Positions 24,011-32,304 of a stretch of DNA of 64,000 bases are shown piece after piece. The stretch covers positions 80,899,304-80,963,303 of the forward strand of contig OW121741.1 in NCBI GenBank assembly GCA_933228675.1. The letters run 5' to 3'. The stretch is from Stomorhina lunata (lineage: Eukaryota > Arthropoda > Insecta > Diptera > Rhiniidae). Positions within the stretch are counted from its first letter, which is position 1. The number at the start of each line of letters is the position of its first letter. A program made the translations under genes and the position numbers. The notes under the pieces were generated by a model that was not told the origin of the DNA, searched no databases, and saw nothing but the letters and a program-made list of their open reading frames with translations.

Positions 24011-25072
24011 ATGGACGATATCATTAATCATTTTGAAAATTTAATCATTAGCTGCAATATGAACGAGAACAACATCCCTAATAATAACAACAGCAATATG
24101 GAGCAAAGAAATTTTATCATGCAAAACCTAAGGATGGTTCATCCTTTTGGTGGCCATAAAGATGAACTGGCCACTTACATAAAAAGTGTTGAAAGCGTCA
24201 TTCCTAACATCACGTTGGTGCCGCATGACGATCGAGTCCTTTTTTTCAACTCTATTTTGCGAACATTGCACGACCAGGCCTTGAATGTGGTAAGAAGAGA
24301 GAGGCCGACGGATTGGACAGCCTTGAAAGCAGCACTGATCGATGAATTTGGTGAGCATCAACCAATATCTCAATTAATTTTAAGTATTAATAATATTAAA
24401 TTTAAGAGCGGTTGTAAATTGTTATGTGACGAAATAAATAAAACAGTTTGTAGGATTAACGACGCGATCGAATTATGTAGTGAGACGGAAGAAAGAAAAT
24501 TATTTTTCAGAAACGAAGCCAATTATTGTAGTTTGAATGTTTTAAAAAGGGAATTGCCGGTTCACCTCACAGCTTTGCTCAATGCGAATTTAGTGACCGA
24601 TTTTAAATCAGGTGTTAAGATTCTTAGAGAGAATAATGAAATTGATAGTGATAATTACTTTAAACCTAAGAAGAATAGGAATTTTTTTCAGAATAATGTG
24701 CGACCACAGATCGTGAATAATGAATTTCGAAATCTAGTAACCCCCAACAGCAGATATCCAATTCCTTTTCAAAACCCTCAAAATAACTATCAACCATATT
24801 TTCAAAATCCCCAAAACAATTTTCAATTACATCCCAGAAATAATTCCCAAAACCCTTGCCAAAATTATCAAAATGGATTTCAAGATCGTAACAATGGTTG
24901 TCAAAATAATTTCCGTAATACCGATAGCAATTATAGAAATAATACTCCAAATCCTAAACGTAGAAGAGAGGAAGATTCCAATCAATCTAGATTAAGAAAA
25001 TTTGGGGTGCCAGTTCCGATGGAGGTAGAAAATTTTCACTCTATTGCCTCCAATCACTTCCCTCCATCATGA
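24011..25072 (+). CDS. gag: Errantivirus Gag
   Basis: This is the structural protein that forms the particle around the element's RNA. The first ATG in frame is at 24,011, giving 353 residues; an in-frame TTG six bases earlier is not a likely start. Residues about 40-210 have the helical capsid-like character of Metaviridae Gag (from HPFGGHKDELATYIKSVE onward). Residues about 215-315 are extremely Asn/Gln-rich, and a basic stretch PKRRREED follows. No CCHC knuckle is present, as in other errantiviruses, where basic residues are thought to bind RNA. It ends in the ATGA overlap with pol and has a phased slippery heptamer near its end. Confidence 0.92.
   Translation: MDDIINHFENLIISCNMNENNIPNNNNSNMEQRNFIMQNLRMVHPFGGHKDELATYIKSVESVIPNITLVPHDDRVLFFNSILRTLHDQALNVVRRERPTDWTALKAALIDEFGEHQPISQLILSINNIKFKSGCKLLCDEINKTVCRINDAIELCSETEERKLFFRNEANYCSLNVLKRELPVHLTALLNANLVTDFKSGVKILRENNEIDSDNYFKPKKNRNFFQNNVRPQIVNNEFRNLVTPNSRYPIPFQNPQNNYQPYFQNPQNNFQLHPRNNSQNPCQNYQNGFQDRNNGCQNNFRNTDSNYRNNTPNPKRRREEDSNQSRLRKFGVPVPMEVENFHSIASNHFPPS
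25030..25036 (+). promoter_or_regulatory. Probable -1 ribosomal frameshift site
   Basis: The heptamer A AAT TTT sits in the Gag frame in exact X-XXY-YYZ phase, 33 nt before the gag stop. The pol frame (-1) is open from 24,991, so slippage here would give Gag-Pol. No strong downstream stem is obvious by eye. Reinitiation at the ATGA overlap (25,069-25,072) is the alternative. Confidence 0.65.
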
Positions 25073-28000
25073 TGAGAATTGATGAAAATAATTATAGATT
25101 TCTGATTGATACGGGATCATCAATCAGCCTAATAAAACCAAACATATTAAAAACTCATCTGATAAAAGTTAACCCAATTTGCGTCAAAACAGCCACCGGA
25201 AATGTAATTCTTGATGAAACACAACAAATTTTTAGCCCCTTAAAAAAAAGTAAACTAACATTTTTTGTTTTCGAATTTACTAATAATTATGAAGGCCTCT
25301 TGGGATTTGACAGCTTAAAAACATTAAACGCTTTGATAAATATCCCCATGGGATTCGTAATTCTAAACGATATAAAATATTTCTTTTTGAATGAAAATCA
25401 AAGGGAAAAGGAAGATATTAAAAGTTTTCCAACCATAAGAGATATCAATTCTAAATTCGACCAGATAAGATGTCAACGAATTAAAAGCGAAGAAAATAAT
25501 GTTTTGCAGACTAATAGTCAAAAATATTTAAATTGTATTAATAGTAATTGTAAAGATTCGGTATTTAAACTGGATCACCTCAGTAAGGAGGAATTTGCGA
25601 GTTTGGAAAGATTACTAAAAAGATATGATGGCGTTTTCTATAGAGAAGGAGATAAGTTAACCTTCACTAATGTTGTAAAACATAAAATTAATACTGTCCA
25701 CGAAGATCCAATATATTGTAAAACTTATCGTTACCCCCAAGTTCATAAAGAGGAGGTTAATAAACAAATCCAAGAAATGTTGGATCAAAATATTATATGC
25801 CATAGTCAGTCGCCATACTCAGCACCAATTTGGGTCGTACCTAAAAAGCTAGATGCGTCTGGCAATCAAGGCTGGCGTATCGTTATGGATTACCGAAAAC
25901 TAAACGATATAACCATTAGCGATAAATACCCAATTCCAATTATGGATGATATTTTGGATAAATTGGGTAGGTGTTTGTATTTTACTACACTCGACCTCAC
26001 TAAAGGGTTTCATCAAATCGAAATGGAACCCTCTGATAGAAGAAAAACAGCATTTTCTACTCAAAACGGGCATTACGAATTTTTGAGAATGCCATTCGGG
26101 CTTAAAAACGCGCCCGCAACCTTCCAGCGATTGATGAATACAATCTTGGGAGATCTGATAGGAAAAGAATGCTTGGTATACTTGGACGACATTATTATCT
26201 TCAGTACTTCTCTCCAGGAGCACATCAGCTCAATAGAAAAAGTGTTTAAAAGGCTCTCAGAAGCCAACCTAAAAGTACAACTTAACAAAAGCGAATTTTT
26301 AAAGAGAGAAACAACCTTTTTGGGTCATATTATTACACCTGACGGTATAAAACCCAACCCCGACAAGGTAAGAGCCATCCTAGAATACCCAATTCCTAAA
26401 ACTGAAAAAGAGATTAAACAATTTCTGGGATTGGCCGGATTTTATAGGAAATTTATTCAAAACTTTTCTAAGATAACAAAACCCTTAACTCAATGTCTTA
26501 AAAAGGGCAATAAGATTAATCCAGGAGACAAAAACTATACTAAAGCAGTGGACACTATTAAACTCTTAATTACTAGCGAACCAATTTTAGCTTTCCCAGA
26601 TTATAAGAAGCAGTTTACATTAACAACAGATGCTTCTAACATCGCACTTGGTGCCGTCCTTAGTCAGAATGGTCACCCAATCTGTTTTGCAAGCCGGACT
26701 CTAAATGAGCACGAATTAAATTATTCTGCTACCGAAAAAGAATTACTGGCTATTGTATGGGCAACAAAATATTTTCGCCCTTACTTATTTGGTAGAAGAT
26801 TTTTGATCAATAGCGATCATAAACCATTACAATGGTTACAGAATCTTAAAGAGCCAAACCAAAAACTACAGAGATGGAAAATCAAGTTAAATGAATTTGA
26901 TTTTGAGATAAAACACATCCCTGGAAAGGAAAACCACGTAGCGGATGCACTCTCTCGTGCAAGGAAAGAAAACTGTAACTTCAATGAAGAGATAGAAGGG
27001 AGTAGTGACCACAATGACGAAATAAATGAAGCTGAGGAAATTTCTTCTGTAGCCGCAACAATTCATTCGGCTGATGATGATAATTCCTCATATATACCAA
27101 TAACGGAAAAACCCTTAAATATATTTAAAAATCAAATTAAACTCATCAGAGGAAATCAAAATAAAATATTTACGAAAAAGATATTTTCTAACAATTTAAC
27201 CACAATTATTTACGAAAACCTAGATACCGAATCAATGAAGGACATAATCAAAACTTATTTACTAAATAAAAATATAACTCTTTATATGCCAAATAACAAT
27301 GATTTTATCGAATTCCAAGAAATTTATTCTCGAATTATTCTAAACAAGAGAAACAAGGTCTTAAGATCAACCAGACTTTTGGAAAACTTGAATAACTATC
27401 CCGATTTTAAAACAAAGGTCTTGGAAATCCACTTAAATGGACTGCATCAAGGTATTGAAAAAATAGTAAAAATATTTAAATCCAAATATTATTTCCCAAA
27501 TTACATCAAGGAAATATCTCGTATAGTAAACGAGTGCGAACTCTGTAATCGTTGTAAAGTGGATCATATAGATCATAAATTACCATTTAAAATTACACCT
27601 CCGGTATACGAAACAAGAGAAAAATATGTGGTGGACTTTTGGCAATGGGATAGGGACTATTATCTGACTTGCATAGATCTTTACTCAAAATTTTCAATAG
27701 CTGAGCCAGTGAAATCATTGAACTGGATCGAAGCTAAAAGAGCTCTTTTGAAAGTGTTTAATACCATGGGTCCTCCCAAGGTCTTGAAGATAGATCAGGA
27801 TCAGGGAATGAATAACATTAACATTAAGAAATGGTGTGAAGAATTGAGGATTGGATTGGAAGTCACTACAGGCAAAACTGGAATAGGAGACATAGAAAGA
27901 TTACACAAAACACTAAATGAGAAGTTAAGAATAATAAACACGTCAGGAGACAAAGAATTGGACTACTTGAAAATAGAACAAACGCTTTTTACTTACAATC

Positions 28001-28311
28001 ACAATATAGTTCACTCCACTACTGGGGAAACGCCTTATAATATTTTCTTCAACAAAATAATGCCTAAAAACAACACGCAAATGATAAAAGAGAAAAGGAT
28101 AAATAATATAAATAAATTTAGAAAAGAGAAACCCATAGATACAAATTTTGTCAATGCAGAAGTCAAGAGAAAGAGAGCAAATAAGATAGATAACCCTTTT
28201 AGGAAGGCAGAAGTGTTAAGAACGGAGGAAGATGGCGAGCACTTTATAGTTAGGTTCAGAGATAGAAATGTCAGGAAGTATAAAAGTCAGTTCAAAAGAA
28301 AGAAGAATTAG
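25069..28311 (+). CDS. pol: Errantivirus Pol (protease, reverse transcriptase, RNase H, integrase)
   Basis: The first ATG gives 1,080 residues, typical for the 17.6 lineage. In order: aspartic protease with LIDTGSS (Asp14); reverse transcriptase, about 210-470, with VMDYRKLND, FTTLDLTKGFHQI, LRMPFGLKNAP and catalytic YLDD at 371-374; RNase H, about 510-630, with TTDAS (Asp521), Glu near 556-558, SDHKPL (Asp583) and HVADALSR; and integrase. The integrase has an HHCC zinc site (His788, His793, Cys823, Cys826) and a catalytic core with Asp856 (VVDFWQ), Asp909 or 911 (KIDQDQG) and Glu943 (GDIERLHKTL). The C-terminus is basic. No stop or frameshift is seen and all catalytic residues are present, so it looks functional. 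It lies in the -1 frame relative to gag. Confidence 0.97.
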   Translation: MMRIDENNYRFLIDTGSSISLIKPNILKTHLIKVNPICVKTATGNVILDETQQIFSPLKKSKLTFFVFEFTNNYEGLLGFDSLKTLNALINIPMGFVILNDIKYFFLNENQREKEDIKSFPTIRDINSKFDQIRCQRIKSEENNVLQTNSQKYLNCINSNCKDSVFKLDHLSKEEFASLERLLKRYDGVFYREGDKLTFTNVVKHKINTVHEDPIYCKTYRYPQVHKEEVNKQIQEMLDQNIICHSQSPYSAPIWVVPKKLDASGNQGWRIVMDYRKLNDITISDKYPIPIMDDILDKLGRCLYFTTLDLTKGFHQIEMEPSDRRKTAFSTQNGHYEFLRMPFGLKNAPATFQRLMNTILGDLIGKECLVYLDDIIIFSTSLQEHISSIEKVFKRLSEANLKVQLNKSEFLKRETTFLGHIITPDGIKPNPDKVRAILEYPIPKTEKEIKQFLGLAGFYRKFIQNFSKITKPLTQCLKKGNKINPGDKNYTKAVDTIKLLITSEPILAFPDYKKQFTLTTDASNIALGAVLSQNGHPICFASRTLNEHELNYSATEKELLAIVWATKYFRPYLFGRRFLINSDHKPLQWLQNLKEPNQKLQRWKIKLNEFDFEIKHIPGKENHVADALSRARKENCNFNEEIEGSSDHNDEINEAEEISSVAATIHSADDDNSSYIPITEKPLNIFKNQIKLIRGNQNKIFTKKIFSNNLTTIIYENLDTESMKDIIKTYLLNKNITLYMPNNNDFIEFQEIYSRIILNKRNKVLRSTRLLENLNNYPDFKTKVLEIHLNGLHQGIEKIVKIFKSKYYFPNYIKEISRIVNECELCNRCKVDHIDHKLPFKITPPVYETREKYVVDFWQWDRDYYLTCIDLYSKFSIAEPVKSLNWIEAKRALLKVFNTMGPPKVLKIDQDQGMNNINIKKWCEELRIGLEVTTGKTGIGDIERLHKTLNEKLRIINTSGDKELDYLKIEQTLFTYNHNIVHSTTGETPYNIFFNKIMPKNNTQMIKEKRINNINKFRKEKPIDTNFVNAEVKRKRANKIDNPFRKAEVLRTEEDGEHFIVRFRDRNVRKYKSQFKRKKN

Positions 28312-28389
28312 TTGAATTATAGTGGAGGTTTTTGTCTAACCTGTAATTAACTCTCAATAGCAAATTAGAATAGAATTATCTATAATTTC

Positions 28390-28391
28390 AG
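28390..28391 (+). promoter_or_regulatory. Probable 3' splice site for the env mRNA
   Basis: ATAATTTCAG lies in the pol-env gap. The DNA after it is open in the env frame (from 28,361) up to the env ATG at 28,460. Errantivirus env is expressed from a spliced RNA whose 5' exon comes from the leader or gag start. The donor was not identified. Confidence 0.5.
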
Positions 28392-28459
28392 AATTAAAAA
28401 TTACTAGAACACAAAAGCAGTTTAGAGGCATTAAGAAGTTTTGGATCATCATCTCTACA

Positions 28460-29839
28460 ATGGTTATCTTGACCACAACAGTCAGCACCCAGGTTATGGA
28501 GATTAATCAAATAAACAATGATATGGGTTATACCATAGTGGAGCAGGGGATCGACAATCAACCTACTAATTTTAAGTATCATGTACTGACTATTAACAAA
28601 ACTTACCTGGACTCGACTTATGACACCATTCTTGAAAAATACAACAAACACAAATATTATCAAACTGATATGATCAGGAATTACCTTTCATTGGCAAATA
28701 AAGAAAGGAAAATGTTTTTGAGCAGACACAAAAGAGGTCTTGCCAATTTTGTAGGGAACGGACTAAAATTCTTATTTGGTACTATGGACAACCAGGACAG
28801 AGCCGAAATACAACTTGCAATAGAGGATTTTAAGAAAAATACGATTTCTACTAATGAATTCAACGAGATCATTGATCTTATTAACAACGAAACAAAATTG
28901 ATATCAAAACTTGAAACCGAAACTTTCAAACTTCAAAACAAATTGACAGAAAAAATACTTTCAGACCTTTTTCTTGACAATGTTAAGCTATATTTGGAAC
29001 ATATTCAGGATATTCAACTGGCTATGCAACTAGCACAAATGGGTATTATAAATCCAAAAATAGTGGATTTACCCACCATTAATAATCTTACCGACATAGA
29101 ATTTAAACATACAAGAGCAACTGTTTGGCTGGACGATGAAATTATTTTCTTTGTACTCTCAATACCTACAGCATTCGATTCGTTTAAAAAAATTAAAATT
29201 ATACCAATGCCAGATAAAAATAAAGAAGAATTGGTATTGGATGATACTGACTATATTAGGAAAAACAACCTAATATTTGAAATTAAAAATAATAAAATTG
29301 AATATTGTAAAAATGACTGCATTAGAAATCTCTTAAATAATAATAAAACTGAATGTCAATTCAGAAGAAATATTGATTCTATTGTGGAATTTGTTCAACC
29401 AAATATCATTGTAACTAAAAATTTTGAGCAAACGCAAATAAAACAAAATTGTAATGAACTTAATGTAACAATTAAAGGAAATAATATAATAAATTTATAC
29501 AACTGTAGAATTAAGATTGTGGATTTCGAAGTGGAAGTAAGAGAAATTATTGAGAAACCATTTATATTACCTAGCATTAAGAATATTGAAAATATTGTAA
29601 AGCTGAATTTATCTTTGCCAAATTTAAAAAAACATATTGAGCATGTTAATATGAAAAATGGAAATTATTCAATTGGTTTTCTGATTTCAATTGTAATTAT
29701 ATTTTTGCTGATTATTGCTTTGTTTGTTAAAAATCAAAATTGTAAAATATTTATTAAAAATAAGCAAAGGAACAATGAGGACATTGTTTCTTCTAGAGAG
29801 GGGAGGAGTGACATACACAATTCCCTCAATATACCATAA
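28460..29839 (+). CDS. env: Errantivirus envelope glycoprotein (F-like fusion protein)
   Basis: The protein has 459 residues from the ATG shown. It belongs to the insect errantivirus Env group, related to baculovirus F proteins, which act in membrane fusion. Visible features are a furin-type site RHKR at 89-92, directly followed by a fusion-peptide-like segment (GLANFVGNGLKFLFGTMD), a long helical region, a Cys-rich part near 280-350, several N-glycosylation motifs, and a membrane anchor at about 403-423 with a 36-residue cytoplasmic tail. The first ten residues make a weak signal peptide. The open frame upstream adds a basic and hydrophobic run, so the true start may be in a spliced 5' exon. 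The last codons lie inside the 3' LTR. No break is seen. Confidence 0.92.
   Translation: MVILTTTVSTQVMEINQINNDMGYTIVEQGIDNQPTNFKYHVLTINKTYLDSTYDTILEKYNKHKYYQTDMIRNYLSLANKERKMFLSRHKRGLANFVGNGLKFLFGTMDNQDRAEIQLAIEDFKKNTISTNEFNEIIDLINNETKLISKLETETFKLQNKLTEKILSDLFLDNVKLYLEHIQDIQLAMQLAQMGIINPKIVDLPTINNLTDIEFKHTRATVWLDDEIIFFVLSIPTAFDSFKKIKIIPMPDKNKEELVLDDTDYIRKNNLIFEIKNNKIEYCKNDCIRNLLNNNKTECQFRRNIDSIVEFVQPNIIVTKNFEQTQIKQNCNELNVTIKGNNIINLYNCRIKIVDFEVEVREIIEKPFILPSIKNIENIVKLNLSLPNLKKHIEHVNMKNGNYSIGFLISIVIIFLLIIALFVKNQNCKIFIKNKQRNNEDIVSSREGRSDIHNSLNIP
29795..29806 (+). promoter_or_regulatory. Polypurine tract
   Basis: AGAGAGGGGAGG directly abuts the 3' LTR and is the expected primer for plus-strand DNA synthesis. 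It lies inside the env coding frame. Confidence 0.88.
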
Positions 29840-30092
29840 GAAACCACTTCAGCACTTTGTCCATTAAGTATTTATGGAAAAAATAATAATAACAAGATTC
29901 TTGTTTATAATAAAGGAAAATAAACAAGAGTCTTGTGAGAAATCATTAAGCAAGAAATAAACAAAAACTCATGAGAAGTTTTTTATGCTGAATTGGCTTG
30001 AATACAATTATTGTAGTAAATTAAATTTTGCGAATGAATAAAGTTTTAGTTTTACATCAACTCCAAATTAAAACGGTCTTTAATTTGTTACT
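29807..30092 (+). repeat. 3' LTR of the errantivirus
   Basis: It is 286 bp and reads as identical to the 5' LTR. The AATAAA at 30,037-30,042 would direct 3' end formation. The env stop codon lies 31-33 bp inside it. Confidence 0.95.
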
Positions 30093-31629
30093 TGCATATG
30101 AAATTCACGATTAAGAATCAAACAAAAGAAATTGTATGCAAACATGTTTTCTTTTGTTTTTATTATTTTTGGTGAGTGGTGAGAATAAAAGAGTATATTT
30201 ATGGGGAGACAGTGGTAGACAAAGACAAAAATAAAGAGTATTTTATTACAATTAAATATATGTTTTTGTTTTGTAAAATAATAGCAACAAAAATTATTGG
30301 TATTGTTTTTATTATTTGTGGTGAGGGAGTGAAAGACAAAATTAATATTTTGGAAGATTTGACAAAAAAAGTGCTTAAAATGTAAACCTTTCAAATTTGA
30401 ATTATTTGAAGTTAAATTTTTATGGAATTTTGTTTTTGGGTTGGTCTATTGGGATAAAATCTTCGAGTGATTGAGGAATACATATTGTGTTAAAAAATTA
30501 AATAATATTGCAGTTAAGGGCACGCATGAGATCATTAAGAGCTATTTTACAATGCCAATTTTTTTAAGAGTCACAGTAGTAAAGAGTTGGATAAGAACAT
30601 TGTGACTTATACCCAAAAAGGATGTTACCGATTAAAAACACAGTCTTTTGAAGGAAAGTTTATAATAATTACAGATTATTATCAAGAAAAGGAATTAAAT
30701 GATCGGTCTGAATCAAATGTAAATTCAAAACTGATTAATGTTTAGAAAATGCTATAATATCAGGAAGGAATATTGAAAGGCAAATCTTGCATTGCGACTG
30801 GAATGGTTTAAAACTGTAAGCTTTTACAGATTCCAAGTACTTCGTGGTTCTCGCGGTTAATTATACAGTAAAATGATAATAAATTTGAAATATTAGGATC
30901 TTTGTTAAAAAGTTAAATAAGACCTTGATTTCTCTATCATTTTTGCCAGTCCGTTAGTAACGCTTACAAGTTTATCTGTTTATCACTTCACAAAGCATTT
31001 TGACATCGATTACGCAAGATGTTTTGATAAGAGGTACTAAGTCTAACACTTTTTCCTTCTCATTCACTTCTGAAGATGCAAAAACGGTTTATTATGGAAT
31101 ATCTTGAATCAGTAAACTCTTCGAGAGCTACACAATTTTGAATTATAGTTTTGCCAATTTGGCCAATTCGACGCTCTGTTGCATGGAGTGACATAGAAAT
31201 CAATGAGATCAATTTCTCCACATATCCGTTTAGCCCGAGCAATTTTAAAAACTTGCTACATCGACACTGTCATTTTTGACTTAAAGCTCTGATTGTATGA
31301 GTTTTCTTTTTATAGAGAAGTAGCACTCAGGCAAATACTGCCTATACAATTGCATATGGAGTATATAAGAATTGGGTAACCTTATTTGGAAAGGGGATGG
31401 TAGAGAAGAGAAAGGTATATCTATTTTTAGAACAGCGAAGTTGCGCCATTTGTTGTTATTTAGACGCATTTTTTTGTTTTACAGCCAATTTTATTTATTT
31501 TTCGTAGACGGCGTGTTATTGCTGTAGTCTTACTGCCGACGGAAGATGCTGTGGTAATTAATAATTTTAATTCTGTTACCATTGACTCCCAGTGGAGCAT
31601 AGGGCCTTAAATTTAATATAAATTGTTGT

Positions 31630-31700
31630 TGCCGAGACCGCGGATCGAACTCAGGCTCAATGTGATATTACGTGCTAACCAACTAAGCTACAGCACGGGA
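31630..31700 (-). other. tRNA-like segment in Helitron copy A
   Basis: The minus strand has an A-box-like TAGCTTAGTTGGTTAGC and a B-box-like AGTTCGATCCG. It is the counterpart of the better preserved segment at 55,501-55,570. See that entry for folding. Confidence 0.6.
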
Positions 31701-31743
31701 AATTTGTATTCACAATGAACTAGATGACGGTCGATTATGTCGA

Positions 31744-32300
31744 AATTTGAAATTTTTGATCCATTTGGACCATCCTAATGAAAACACGGAAAACATCTCA
31801 ATAAAAATAACAAAAAAACCAAAGAATAACAAAATATTATATTGTCATCCAAGATCGGCTTGAGGCCTAAATTTGAGCCAAATCGGTTAAGAGGAAGTGG
31901 GTAACAAAGGGTAAGCACATTTGAAACGGAATTACGGATCGAAAATTTAACTTTCTTTACAACCTCTGTCCTGATCCCAATAAAATCTAAACTCAATAAA
32001 AGCTTAAGATGTTATCTATTGACTTAAAAAAGAACGACTACAAAATCTTTATTATTTAAAATGTTAAAGAGTATTGGCCAATGAAAAGCGATTCTGAACC
32101 ACTGTGCGACATAGTCCTTGCCTTGAACGTTACAAAGCAAAGTAAAGTTACAAAGTTGAGGTTATATATTTTTTAACTTCTCGCTGATGCTGTGAAACTA
32201 TAAATTATAATTTTTTAATCTTAAGGTTAAGCTGTATAAAAATTTCAGGATAAAGAGGATAACAGAAAAGGAATTAAGTTACATTAGGGTGAATAATTTT
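31744..32300. other. Remainder of the Transib-like shell and AT-rich flank
   Basis: No gene is recognised. The small minus-strand frame 31,775-31,996 has no known domain. The element end and CGACA duplication lie at 32,073-32,111. Confidence 0.5.
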
Positions 32301-32304
32301 TTCC

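Larger units (their letters stand above)
23393..30092 (+). mobile_element. Complete 17.6/297-type errantivirus (LTR retrotransposon with env)
   Basis: The element is 6,700 bp: 286-bp LTRs that read as identical, a tRNA-Ser-type primer site, gag, pol, env and a polypurine tract. It is flanked by a 4-bp duplication TGCA (23,389-23,392 and 30,093-30,096), which fits the YRYR target preference of errantiviruses. All three frames are open from start to stop. Identical LTRs and a perfect duplication imply very recent insertion. The second Helitron copy at 53.9 kb carries the uninterrupted target. Confidence 0.96.
23189..31743 (+). mobile_element. Non-autonomous Helitron, copy A (split by the LTR element, 3' end lost)
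   Basis: Copy A begins TCCATAATATTAATAC after an A at 23,188 and matches copy B (53,757-55,629) up to 23,392. The match resumes at 30,093 and runs to about 31,743. The last part reads gacggtcgattatgtcga and then diverges, so the terminal hairpin and CTAG of copy B are missing. It is non-coding. Near its end it holds a minus-strand tRNA-like segment. The 6.7-kb errantivirus divides it at TGCA. Confidence 0.75.
23061..32106. mobile_element. Transib-like non-autonomous element, interrupted by later insertions
   Basis: Inverted ends CACAGTGGCTCAGAA (23,061) and, on the minus strand, CACAGTGGTTCAGAA (ending 32,106) continue inward to a shared TTTTCATTGG. They are flanked by a perfect 5-bp repeat CGACA at 23,056-23,060 and 32,107-32,111. 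Ends starting CAC..TG and a 5-bp duplication are the Transib pattern. Without its inserts the element is only about 0.43 kb (23,061-23,188 plus 31,744-32,106) with no gene, so it depended on another copy's transposase. It is the outermost shell of a three-level nest. Confidence 0.72.

Noticed and set aside
24128..27014. Minus-strand frames inside gag and pol
   Set aside because: They are antisense shadows of well-supported retroviral coding sequence.
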